A program made the position numbers and the translations under genes. From assembly GCA_037013495.1 (NCBI GenBank), contig JAZDXN010000024.1:434001-498000 (forward strand): a stretch of 64,000 bases of DNA. Reading direction: 5' to 3'. This document shows, one piece after another, positions 1-10,600 of the stretch; the stretch's first letter is position 1; every line of letters begins with the position of its first letter. The notes below the pieces were generated by a model. That model ran no database searches, was not told the origin of the DNA, and worked only from the letters and a program-made list of their open reading frames with translations. The DNA comes from Hippophae tibetana (Eukaryota > Streptophyta > Magnoliopsida > Rosales > Elaeagnaceae).

Positions 1-57
1 AAGCAAAACTTTCAAAGGAATGGAATATGTGAGAAAACATGAGTATGAATAAATAAA

Positions 58-97
58 TGGAAAAGAAAACTTAAACATCTTTTTTTGTCTTTTTTGC
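58..97. other. A-run to T-run tract with variable homopolymers
   Basis: An A-rich run (GGAAAAGAAAAC in A-type, GGAAAAAAAACTT in the others) is followed about 10 bp later by a T-run, an optional GTC and a second T-run. The A- and T-runs are complementary enough to form an imperfect hairpin, and A-tracts of this sort bend DNA. Run lengths vary from unit to unit and, with the second T-run at about 222-229, explain much of the 542-548-bp length range. Confidence 0.7.
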
Positions 98-278
98 AAA
101 CGTAGGCAAGGGAAATAAATACTCTAAATTGTAATTCCTTATAACTATGATATATTTAAATGGAAATTATTATATCTTAAAATACCAAACAATCAAAATT
201 AAGAAATTTTGTTTATTAATTTTTTTTATAAGAGATTAATACTTATCATTTTTAATTATTTTATGAATTCAATATTCT

Positions 279-296
279 TAACTTATTTATAAGTTA
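279..296. other. Conserved inverted repeat (8-bp arms, 2-nt spacer)
   Basis: TAACTTAT, TT, ATAAGTTA forms a perfect dyad in the AT-rich half of the monomer. The same 18 bp is present at the corresponding place in most units I read. Exceptions are a TAAAGTTT variant near 11,755, TATGTTA near 12,298, the upstream-arm changes AACATATTTATAAG near 28,636 and AAGATATTTATAAG near 33,533 and 35,163, ATAAGTCATT in several right-end units, and the final partial unit (TTTAAAAGT). It could extrude as a small cruciform or bind a dimeric protein; nothing in the sequence decides this. Confidence 0.75.
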
Positions 297-343
297 TTCT
301 TGTAGTGTTGGAATTTTCCGTATTGAATTTAACTTTATTTTTA

Positions 344-355
344 CCTCTCTCTCTC
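344..355. other. Subfamily-diagnostic CT tract
   Basis: At this place the monomer carries one of several alternative short sequences: CTCTCTCTC (A-type, domain I), GTCACTCTC, GTCTCTCTC, ATGTCTCTCGC, ATCTCTCGC (28-40 kb) or ATCTCTCCC (from about 42.3 kb on). It lies just before CAAAATCTAGG. Near 29,787 the tract is longer by one CT. The tract is the most useful single marker for following monomer subfamilies along the array. Confidence 0.8.
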
Positions 356-525
356 AAAATCTAGGTTCCAAACGAATTCGAAGAGTAAGGAGCTAGTAAA
401 GATGTTGAGAAATATTGTGCCCATAAACCTTTGAAATATTTCGGGCTAGGTAATAATATGTTTACAAATAATTTATGCACCAAACTCTAGTCATTACCTT
501 TTCCCATTTGGTAGGTTGGTAACCA

Positions 526-539
526 AATTCGGTTGAATT
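526..539. other. AATTC-GGTT-GAATT inverted repeat next to BstEII site
   Basis: Five-base arms AATTC and GAATT flank a GGTT loop, directly after TTGGTAACCAA. The element sits in the more GC-rich tail of the monomer and is present in most units. Variants with GGTC in the loop occur in domain V, GGATG in three copies of the 1,091-bp dimer, and TCCGG in the hexamer. The adjacent GGTNACC is lost in only four units that I noticed (near 14,704, 19,607, 28,329 and 57,699). Confidence 0.65.
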
Positions 540-2731
540 AGGCTCGGAAGCAAGACTTTCAAAGGAATGGAATATGTGAGAAAACATGAGTATGAATAAA
601 TAAATGGAAAAGAAAACTTAAACATCTTTTTTTGTCTTTTTTGCAAACGTAGGCAAGGGAAACAAATACTCTAAATTGTAATTCCTTATAACTATGATAT
701 ATTTAAATGGAAATTATTATATCTTAAAATACCAAACAATCAAAATTAAGAAATTTTGTTTATTAATTTTTTTTATAAGAGATTAATACTTATCATTTTT
801 AATTATTTTATGAATTCAATATTCTTAACTTATTTATAAGTTATTCTTAATGTGTTGGAATTTTCCGTATTGAATTTAACTTTATTTTCACCTCTCTCTC
901 TCAAAATCTAGGTTCCAAACGAATTCGAAGAGTAAGGAGCTAGTAAAGATGTTGAGAAATATTGTGCCCAAAAACCATTGAAATATTTCGGGCTAGGTAA
1001 TAATATGTTTACAAATAATTTATGCACCAAACTCTAGTCATTACCTTTTCCCATTTGGTAGGTTGGTAACCAAATTCGGTTGAATTAGGCTCGGAAGCAA
1101 AACTTTCAAAGGAATGGAATATGTGAGAAAACATGAGTATGAATAAATAAATGGAAAAGAAAACTTAAACATCTTTTTTTTTCTTTTTTGCAAACGTAGG
1201 CAAGGGAAACAAATACTCTAAATTGTAATTCCTTATAACTATGATATATTTAAATGGAAATTATTATATCTTAAAATACCAAACAATCAAAATTAAGAAA
1301 TTTTGTTTATTAATTTTTTTATAAGAGATTAATACTTATCATTTTTAATTATTTTATGAATTCAATATTCTTAACTTATTTATAAGTTATTCTTAATGTG
1401 TTGGAATTTTCCAAATTTAATTTAACTTTATTTTTACCTGTCACTCTCAAAATATAGGTTCCAAACGAATTCGAGGAGTAAGTAGCAACTAAAGATGTTG
1501 AGAAATATTGTGCCCATAAACCATAGAAATATTTCGGGATAGGAAATAATATATATACAAATAATTTATGCACCAAACTCTTGTCATTACCTTTTCCCAT
1601 TTGGTAGGTTGGTAACCAAATTCGGTTGAATTGGGCTCGAAAGCAAGACTTTGAAAGGAAAGAAAATAGTGAGAAAACATGAGTATGAATAAAAAAATGG
1701 AAAAAAAACTTAAACATTTTTTTTGTCATTTTTGCAAAGGTAGGCAAGGGAAATAAATACTCTAAATTGTAATTCCTTATTACTATGATATATTTAAATG
1801 GAAATTATTATATCTTAAAATGCGAAACAATCAACATTTAGAAATTTTGTTTATTAATTTTTATATAAGAGATAAATACTTATCATTATTAATTATTTTA
1901 TGAATTCAATATTCTTAACTTATTTATAAGTTATTCTTAATGTGTTGGAATTTTCCGTATTGAATTTAACTTTATTTTTACCTCTCTCTCTCAAAATCTA
2001 GGTTCCAAACGAATTCGAAGAGTAAGGAGCTAGTAAAGATGTTGAGAAATATTGTGCCCATAAACCTTTGAAATATTTCGGGCTAGGTAATAATATGTTT
2101 ACAAATAATTTATGCACCAAACTCTAGTCATTACCTTTTCCCATTTGGTAGGTTGGTAACCAAATTCGGTTGAATTAGGCTCGGAAGCAAGACTTTCAAA
2201 GGAATGGAATATGTGAGAAAACATGAGTATGAATAAATAAATGGAAAAGAAAACTTAAACATCTTTTTTTGTCTTTTTTGCAAACGTAGGCAAGGGAAAC
2301 AAATACTCTAAATTGTAATTCCTTATAACTATGATATATTTAAATGGAAATTATTATATCTTAAAATACCAAATAATCAAAATTAAGAAATTTTGTTTAT
2401 TAATTTTTTTTATAAGAGATTAATACTTATCATTTTTAATTATTTTATGAATTCAATATTCTTAACTTATTTATAAGTTATTCTTAATGTGTTGGAATTT
2501 TCCGTATTGAATTTAACTTTATTTTCACCTCTCTCTCTCAAAATCTAGGTTCCAAACGAATTCGAAGAGTAAGGAGCTAGTAAAGATGTTGAGAAATATT
2601 GTGCCCAAAAACGTTTGAAATATTTCGGGCTAGGTAATAATATGTTTACAAATAATTTATGCACCAAACTCTAGTCATTACCTTTTCCCATTTGGTAGGT
2701 TGGTAACCAAATTCGGTTGAATTAGGCTCGG

Positions 2732-4917
2732 AAGCAAGACTTTCAAAGGAATGGAATATGTGAGAAAACATGAGTATGAATAAATAAATGGAAAAGAAAA
2801 CTTAAACATCTTTTTTTTTCTTTTTTGCAAACGTAGGCAAGGGAAACAAATACTCTAAATTGTAATTCCTTATAACTATGATATATTTAAATGGAAATTA
2901 TTATATCTTAAAATACCAAACAATCAAAATTAAGAAATTTTGTTTATTAATTTTTTTTATAAGAGATTAATACTTATCATTTTTAATTATTTTATGAATT
3001 CAATATTCTTAACTTATTTATAAGTTATTCTTAATGTGTTGGAATTTTCCGTATTGAATTTAACTTTATTTTCACCTCTCTCTCTCAAAATCTAGGTTCC
3101 AAACGAATTCGAAGAGTAAGGAGCTAGTAAATATGTTGAGAAATATTGTGCCCAAAAACGTTTGAAATATTTCGGGCTAGGTAATAATATGTTTACAAAT
3201 AATTTATGCACCAAACTCTAGTCATTACCTTTTCCCATTTGGTAGGTTGGTAACCAAATTCGGTTGAATTAGGCTCGGAAGCAAAACTTTCAAAGGAATG
3301 GAATATGTGAGAAAACATGAGTATGAATAAATAAATGGAAAAGAAAACTTAAACATCTTTTTTTGTCTTTTTTGCAAACGTAGGCAAGGGAAACAAATAC
3401 TCTAAATTGTAATTCCTTATAACTATGATATATTTAAATGGAAATTATTATATCTTAAAATACCAAACAATCAAAATTAAGAAATTTTGTTTATTAATTT
3501 TTTTATAAGAGATTAATACTTATCATTTTTAATTATTTTATGAATTCAATATTCTTAACTTATTTATAAGTTATTCTTGTAGTGTTGGAATTTTCCGTAT
3601 TGAATTTAACTTTATTTTTACCTCTCTCTCTCAAAATCTAGGTTCCAAACGAATTCGAAGAGTAAGGAGCTAGTAAAGATGTTGAGAAATATTGTGCCCA
3701 TAAACCTTTGAAATATTTCGGGCTAGGTAATAATATGTTTACAAATAATTTATGCACCAAACTCTAGTCATTACCTTTTCCCATTTGGTAGGTTGGTAAC
3801 CAAATTCGGTTGAATTAGGCTCGGAAGCAAGACTTTCAAAGGAATGGAATATGTGAGAAAACATGAGTATGAATAAATAAATGGAAAAGAAAACTTAAAC
3901 ATCTTTTTTTGTCTTTTTTGCAAACGTAGGCAAGGGAAACAAATACTCTAAATTGTAATTCCTTATAACTATGATATATTTAAATGGAAATTATTATATC
4001 TTAAAATACCAAACAATCAAAATTAAGAAATTTTGTTTATTAATTTTTTTTATAAGAGATTAATACTTATCATTTTTAATTATTTTATGAATTCAATATT
4101 CTTAACTTATTTATAAGTTATTCTTAATGTGTTGGAATTTTCCGTATTGAATTTAACTTTATTTTCACCTCTCTCTCTCAAAATCTAGGTTCCAAACGAA
4201 TTCGAAGAGTAAGGAGCTAGTAAATATGTTGAGAAATATTGTGCCCAAAAACGTTTGAAATATTTCGGGCTAGGTAATAATATGTTTACAAATAATTTAT
4301 GCACCAAACTCTAGTCATTACCTTTTCCCATTTGGTAGGTTGGTAACCAAATTCGGTTGAATTAGGCTCGGAAGCAAAACTTTCAAAGGAATGGAATATG
4401 TGAGAAAACATGAGTATGAATAAATAAATGGAAAAGAAAACTTAAACATCTTTTTTTGTCTTTTTTGCAAACGTAGGCAAGGGAAACAAATACTCTAAAT
4501 TGTAATTCCTTATAACTATGATATATTTAAATGGAAATTATTATATCTTAAAATACCAAACAATCAAAATTAAGAAATTTTGTTTATTAATTTTTTTATA
4601 AGAGATTAATACTTATCATTTTTAATTATTTTATGAATTCAATATTCTTAACTTATTTATAAGTTATTCTTGTAGTGTTGGAATTTTCCGTATTGAATTT
4701 AACTTTATTTTTACCTCTCTCTCTCAAAATCTAGGTTCCAAACGAATTCGAAGAGTAAGGAGCTAGTAAAGATGTTGAGAAATATTGTGCCCATAAACCT
4801 TTGAAATATTTCGGGCTAGGTAATAATATGTTTACAAATAATTTATGCACCAAACTCTAGTCATTACCTTTTCCCATTTGGTAGGTTGGTAACCAAATTC
4901 GGTTGAATTAGGCTCGG
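2732..4917. repeat. 1,093-bp A-type dimer, two tandem copies
   Basis: Monomer pairs 2732/3279 and 3825/4372 repeat with a shift of 1,093 bp. The first member of each pair has AAATATGTTGAG where other A-type units have AAAGATG (near 3,128 and 4,222), and the second has TTGTAGTGTTGG where the first has TTAATGTGTTGG (near 3,578 and 4,670). This shows a small dimeric HOR nested in the octamer region. The copies differ by a T-run interruption (TTTTTTTTTC against TTTTTTTGTC). Confidence 0.75.
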
Positions 4918-7627
4918 AAGCAAGACTTTCAAAGGAATGGAATATGTGAGAAAACATGAGTATGAATAAATAAATGGAAAAGAAAACTTAAACATCTTTT
5001 TTTGTCTTTTTTGCAAACGTAGGCAAGGGAAACAAATACTCTAAATTGTAATTCCTTATAACTATGATATATTTAAATGGAAATTATTATATCTTAAAAT
5101 ACCAAACAATCAAAATTAAGAAATTTTGTTTATTAATTTTTTTTATAAGAGATTAATACTTATCATTTTTAATTATTTTATGAATTCAATATTCTTAACT
5201 TATTTATAAGTTATTCTTAATGTGTTGGAATTTTCCGTATTGAATTTAACTTTATTTTCACCTCTCTCTCTCAAAATCTAGGTTCCAAACGAATTCGAAG
5301 AGTAAGGAGCTAGTAAAGATGTTGAGAAATATTGTGCCCAAAAACCATTGAAATATTTCGGGCTAGGTAATAATATGTTTACAAATAATTTATGCACCAA
5401 ACTCTAGTCATTACCTTTTCCCATTTGGTAGGTTGGTAACCAAATTCGGTTGAATTAGGCTCGGAAGCAAAACTTTCAAAGGAATGGAATATGTGAGAAA
5501 ACATGAGTATGAATAAATAAATGGAAAAGAAAACTTAAACATCTTTTTTTTTCTTTTTTGCAAACGTAGGCAAGGGAAACAAATACTCTAAATTGTAATT
5601 CCTTATAACTATGATATATTTAAAATGGAAATTATTATATCTTAAAATACCAAACAATCAAAATTAAGAAATTTTGTTTATTAATTTTTTTATAAGAGAT
5701 TAATACTTATCATTTTTAATTATTTTATGAATTCAATATTCTTAACTTATTTATAAGTTATTCTTAATGTGTTGGAATTTTCCAAATTTAATTTAACTTT
5801 ATTTTTACCTGTCACTCTCAAAATATAGGTTCCAAACGAATTCGAGGAGTAAGTAGCAACTAAAGATGTTGAGAAATATTGTGCCCATAAACCATAGAAA
5901 TATTTCGGGATAGGAAATAATATATATACAAATAATTTATGCACCAAACTCTTGTCATTACCTTTTCCCATTTGGTAGGTTGGTAACCAAATTCGGTTGA
6001 ATTGGGCTCGAAAGCAAGACTTTGAAAGGAAAGAAAATAGTGAGAAAACATGAGTATGAATAAAAAAATGGAAAAAAAACTTAAACATTTTTTTTGTCTT
6101 TTTTGCAAAGGTAGGCAAGGGAAATAAATACTCTAAATTGTAATTCCTTATTACTATGATATATTTAAATGGAAATTATTATATCTTAAAATGCGAAACA
6201 ATCAACATTTAGAAATTTTGTTTATTAATTTTTATATAAGAGATAAATACTTATCATTATTAATTATTTTATGAATTCAATATTCTTAACTTATTTATAA
6301 GTTATTCTTAATGTGTTGGAATTTTCCGTATTGAATTTAACTTTATTTTTACCTCTCTCTCTCAAAATCTAGGTTCCAAACGAATTCGAAGAGTAAGGAG
6401 CTAGTAAAGATGTTGAGAAATATTGTGCCCATAAACCTTTGAAATATTTCGGGCTAGGTAATAATATGTTTACAAATAATTTATGCACCAAACTCTAGTC
6501 ATTACCTTTTCCCATTTGGTAGGTTGGTAACCAAATTCGGTTGAATTAGGCTCGGAAGCAAGACTTTCAAAGGAATGGAATATGTGAGAAAACATGAGTA
6601 TGAATAAATAAATGGAAAAGAAAACTTAAACATCTTTTTTTTTCTTTTTTGCAAACGTAGGCAAGGGAAACAAATACTCTAAATTGTAATTCCTTATAAC
6701 TATGATATATTTAAATGGAAATTATTATATCTTAAAATACCAAACAATCAAAATTAAGAAATTTTGTTTATTAATTTTTTTTATAAGAGATTAATACTTA
6801 TCATTTTTAATTATTTTATGAATTCAATATTCTTAACTTATTTATAAGTTATTCTTAATGTGTTGGAATTTTCCGTATTGAATTTAACTTTATTTTCACC
6901 TCTCTCTCTCAAAATCTAGGTTCCAAACGAATTCGAAGAGTAAGGAGCTAGTAAAGATGTTGAGAAATATTGTGCCCAAAAACCATTGAAATATTTCGGG
7001 CTAGGTAATAATATGTTTACAAATAATTTATGCACCAAACTCTAGTCATTACCTTTTCCCATTTGGTAGGTTGGTAACCAAATTCGGTTGAATTAGGCTC
7101 GGAAGCAAAACTTTCAAAGGAAAGGAATATGTGAGAAAACATGAGTATGAATAAATAAATGGAAAAGAAAACTTAAACATCTTTTTTTGTCTTTTTTGCA
7201 AACGTAGGCAAGGGAAATAAATACTCTAAATTGTAATTCCTTATAACTATGATATATTTAAATGGAAATTATTATATCTTAAACTACCAAACAATCAAAA
7301 TTAAGAAATTTTGTTTATTAATTTTTATATAAGAGATTAATACCTATCATTATTAATTATTTTACGAATTCAATATTCTTAACTTATTTATAAGTTATTC
7401 TTAATGTGTTGGAATTTTCCGTATTGAATTTAACTTTATTTTTACATGTCTCTCGCAAAATCTAGGTTCCCAACGAATTCGAAGAGTAAGAAGCAAGTAA
7501 AGATGTTGAGAAATATTATGCCCATAAACCATTGAAATATTTCATGCTAGGTAATAATATGTTTACAAATAATTTATGCACCAAACTCTAGTCATTACCT
7601 TTTCCCATTTGGTAGGTTGGTAACCAA

Positions 7628-7644
7628 ATTCGGTTGAATTGGGC
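7628..7644 (+). other. CENP-B-box-like motif in a B-type monomer (one core mismatch)
   Basis: The 17 bp ATTCGGTTGAATTGGGC fit the core CENP-B box pattern NTTCGNNNNANNCGGGN at eight of nine fixed positions; the only mismatch is T for the C of CGGG (7,640). The motif recurs in every monomer boundary that reads GAATTGGGC, for example near 8,719, 9,810, 21,796 and 56,619. Boundaries reading GAATTAGGC or GAATTGAGC have two core mismatches. No unit that I read has all nine. Resemblance by chance is plausible, so this is only a candidate. Confidence 0.3.
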
Positions 7645-7648
7645 TCGG

Positions 7649-10600
7649 AAGCAAGACTTTGAAAGGAAAGAAAATAGTGAGAAAACATGAGTATGAATAA
7701 ATAAATGGAAAAAAACTTAAACATTTTTTTTGTCTTTTTTGCAAAGGTAGGCAATGGAAATAAATACTCTAAATTGTAATTCCTTATAACTATGATATAT
7801 TTAAATGGAAATTATTATATCTTAAAATAACAAACAATCAAAATTAAGAAATTTTGTTTATTAATTTTTATATAAGAGATAAATCCTTATCATTTTTAAT
7901 TATTTTATGAATTCAATATTCTTAACTTATTTATAAGTTATTCTTGTAGTGTTGGAATTTTCCGTATTGAATTTAACTTTATTTTTACCTGTCTCTCTCA
8001 AAATCTAGGTTCCAAACGAATTCGAAGAGTAAGGAGCTAGTAAAGATGTTGAGAAATATTGTGCCCATAAACCTTTGAAATATTTCGGGCTAGGTAATAA
8101 TATGTTTACAAATAATTTATGCACCAAACTCTAGTCATTACCTTTTCCCATTTGGTAGGTTGGTAACCAAATTCGGTTGAATTAGGCTCGGAAGCAAGAC
8201 TTTCAAAGGAATGGAATATGTGATAAAACATGAGTATGAATAAATAAATGGAAAAGAAAACTTAAACATCTTTTTTTGTCTTTTTTGCAAACGTAGGCAA
8301 GGGAAACAAATACTCTAAATTGTAATTCCTTATAACTATGATATATTTAAATGGAAATTATTATATCTTAAAATACCAAACAATCAAAATTAAGAAATTT
8401 TGTTTATTAATTTTTTTTATAAGAGATTAATACTTATCATTTTTAATTATTTTATGAATTCAATATTCTTAACTTATTTATAAGTTATTCTTAATGTGTT
8501 GGAATTTTCCGAATTGAATTTAACTTTATTTTTACCTGTCACTCTCAAAATCTAGGTTCCAAAACAAATTCGAAGAGTAAGAAGCAAGTAAAGATGTTGA
8601 GAAATATTGTGCCCATAAACCATAGAAATATTTCGGGATAGGTAATAATATATATACAAATAATTTATGCACCAAACTCTTGTCATTGCCTTTTCCCGTT
8701 TGGTAGGTTGGTAACCAAATTCGGTTGAATTGGGCTCGGAAGCAAGACTTTGAAAGGAAAGAAAATAGTGAGAAAACATGAGTATGAATAAATAAATGGA
8801 AAAAAACTTAAACATTTTTTTTGTCTTTTTTGCAAAGGTAGGCAATGGAAATAAATACTCTAAATTGTAATTCCTTATAACTATGATATATTTAAATGGA
8901 AATTATTATATCTTAAAATAACAAACAATCAAAATTAAGAAATTTTGTTTATTAATTTTTATATAAGAGATAAATCCTTATCATTTTTAATTATTTTATG
9001 AATTCAATATTCTTAACTTATTTATAAGTTATTCTTGTAGTGTTGGAATTTTCCGTATTGAATTTAACTTTATTTTTACCTGTCTCTCTCAAAATCTAGG
9101 TTCCAAACGAATTCGAAGAGTAAGGAGCTAGTAAAGATGTTGAGAAATATTGTGCCCATAAACCTTTGAAATATTTCGGGCTAGGTAATAATATGTTTAC
9201 AAATAATTTATGCACCAAACTCTAGTCATTACCTTTTCCCATTTGGTAGGTTGGTAACCAAATTCGGATGAATTAGGCTCGGAAGCAAGACTTTCAAAGG
9301 AATGGAATATGTGATAAAACATGAGTATGAATAAATAAATGGAAAAGAAAACTTAAACATCTTTTTTTGTCTTTTTTGCAAACGTAGGCAAGGGAAACAA
9401 ATACTCTAAATTGTAATTCCTTATAACTATGATATATTTAAATGGAAATTATTATATCTTAAAATACCAAACAATCAAAATTAAGAAATTTTGTTTATTA
9501 ATTTTTTTTATAAGAGATTAATACTTATCATTTTTAATTATTTTATGAATTCAATATTCTTAACTTATTTATAAGTTATTCTTAATGTGTTGGAATTTTC
9601 CGAATTGAATTTAACTTTATTTTTACCTGTCACTCTCAAAATCTAGGTTCCAAAACAAATTCGAAGAGTAAGAAGCAAGTAAAGATGTTGAGAAATATTG
9701 TGCCCATAAACCATAGAAATATTTCGGGATAGGTAATAATATATATACAAATAATTTATGCACCAAACTCTTGTCATTGCCTTTTCCCGTTTGGTAGGTT
9801 GGTAACCAAATTCGGTTGAATTGGGCTCGGAAGCAAGACTTTGAAAGGAAAGAAAATAGTGAGAAAACATGAGTATGAATAAATAAATGGAAAAAAACTT
9901 AAACATTTTTTTTGTCTTTTTTGCAAAGGTAGGCAATGGAAATAAATACTCTAAATTGTAATTCCTTATAACTATGATATATTTAAATGGAAATTATTAT
10001 ATCTTAAAATAACAAACAAACAAAATTAAGAAATTTTGTTTATTAATTTTTATATAAGAGATAAATCCTTATCATTTTTAATTATTTTATGAATTCAATA
10101 TTCTTAACTTATTTATAAGTTATTCTTGTAGTGTTGGAATTTTCCGTATTGAATTTAACTTTATTTTTACCTGTCTCTCTCAAAATCTAGGTTCCAAACG
10201 AATTCGAAGAGTAAGGAGCTAGTAAAGATGTTGAGAAATATTGTGCCCATAAACCTTTGAAATATTTCGGGCTAGGTAATAATATGTTTACAAATAATTT
10301 ATGCACCAAACTCTAGTCATTACCTTTTCCCATTTGGTAGGTTGGTAACCAAATTCGGATGAATTAGGCTCGGAAGCAAGACTTTCAAAGGAATGGAATA
10401 TGTGATAAAACATGAGTATGAATAAATAAATGGAAAAGAAAACTTAAACATCTTTTTTTGTCTTTTTTGCAAACGTAGGCAAGGGAAACAAATACTCTAA
10501 ATTGTAATTCCTTATAACTATGATATATTTAAATGGAAATTATTATATCTTAAAATACCAAACAATCAAAATTAAGAAATTTTGTTTATTAATTTTTTTT

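Larger units (their letters stand above)
1..547. repeat. Reference satellite monomer (A-type, 547 bp)
   Basis: This first unit serves as the description of the monomer. In order: a purine-rich lead with A-runs (1-83); a T-run segment (about 80-96); a very AT-rich centre (121-300, 26 G+C in 180 bp); an 18-bp dyad (279-296); a CT tract (344-355) that differs between subfamilies; a part with more GC (361-547, 68 G+C in 187 bp) with TTGTGCCCA and TTTCGGGCTAGG motifs; and a tail with GGTAACC and AATTCGGTTGAATT. EcoRI sites fall at 265 and 374, so EcoRI would release about 109- and 436-bp pieces; DraI (155) and BstEII (518) occur once. A-type units are told from others by GAATTAGGC before the anchor, AAAGGAATGGAATATG after it, AAAAGAAAAC, CATCTTTTTTT and CAAACGTAGG. 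Confidence 0.93.
1..7648. repeat. Domain I: A-type monomers with 4,371-bp octamer period
   Basis: Fourteen monomers start at 1, 548, 1095, 1641, 2185, 2732, 3279, 3825, 4372, 4918, 5465, 6012, 6556 and 7103. Nearly all are 546-547-bp A-type units with the CTCTCTCTC tract. The monomers at 1641 and 6012 are B-like heads (GAAAGGAAAGAAAATAGTG) and are 544 bp. The block from base 1 to about 2,190 recurs at 4,372 to about 6,560 (shift 4,370-4,371 bp, eight monomers). It shares the AAAAACCATTG variant, the TTCCAAATTTAATTT change and the GTCACTCTC tract in matching units. Differences seen are few, such as T to C at 115 and an added A near 5,622. The second octamer copy stops matching after about 6,600. 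Confidence 0.85.

Noticed and set aside
220..235. TATA-box-like TTTTATATAAGAG in many monomers as a promoter
   Set aside because: Such words are expected in DNA of about 74% A+T, and no downstream transcript feature is visible. Satellite transcription is possible but cannot be read from this.
421..450. Rho-independent-terminator-like or hairpin reading of CCCATAAACC...TTTCGGG
   Set aside because: The pairing is limited to a few bases (CCC with GGG) over a long loop, and the flanks do not pair. A bacterial terminator has no meaning in this context.
1376..1747. Minus-strand open frame of 123 codons, with related frames of 60-123 codons in almost every monomer, often two overlapping frames at once
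   Set aside because: The frames recur with the satellite period, change length with each small indel, begin and end at different places in different units, and are open in more than one frame. The translations are low-complexity, rich in F, S, L, Y and K, from AT-rich DNA. No known domain is visible. They are chance open frames of a repeat.
5747..6118. Longest open frame repeated 4,371 bp away with one residue changed, which could look like a conserved gene family
   Set aside because: The similarity covers the whole DNA block, including the regions outside the frame, so it reflects the octamer duplication and not selection on protein.
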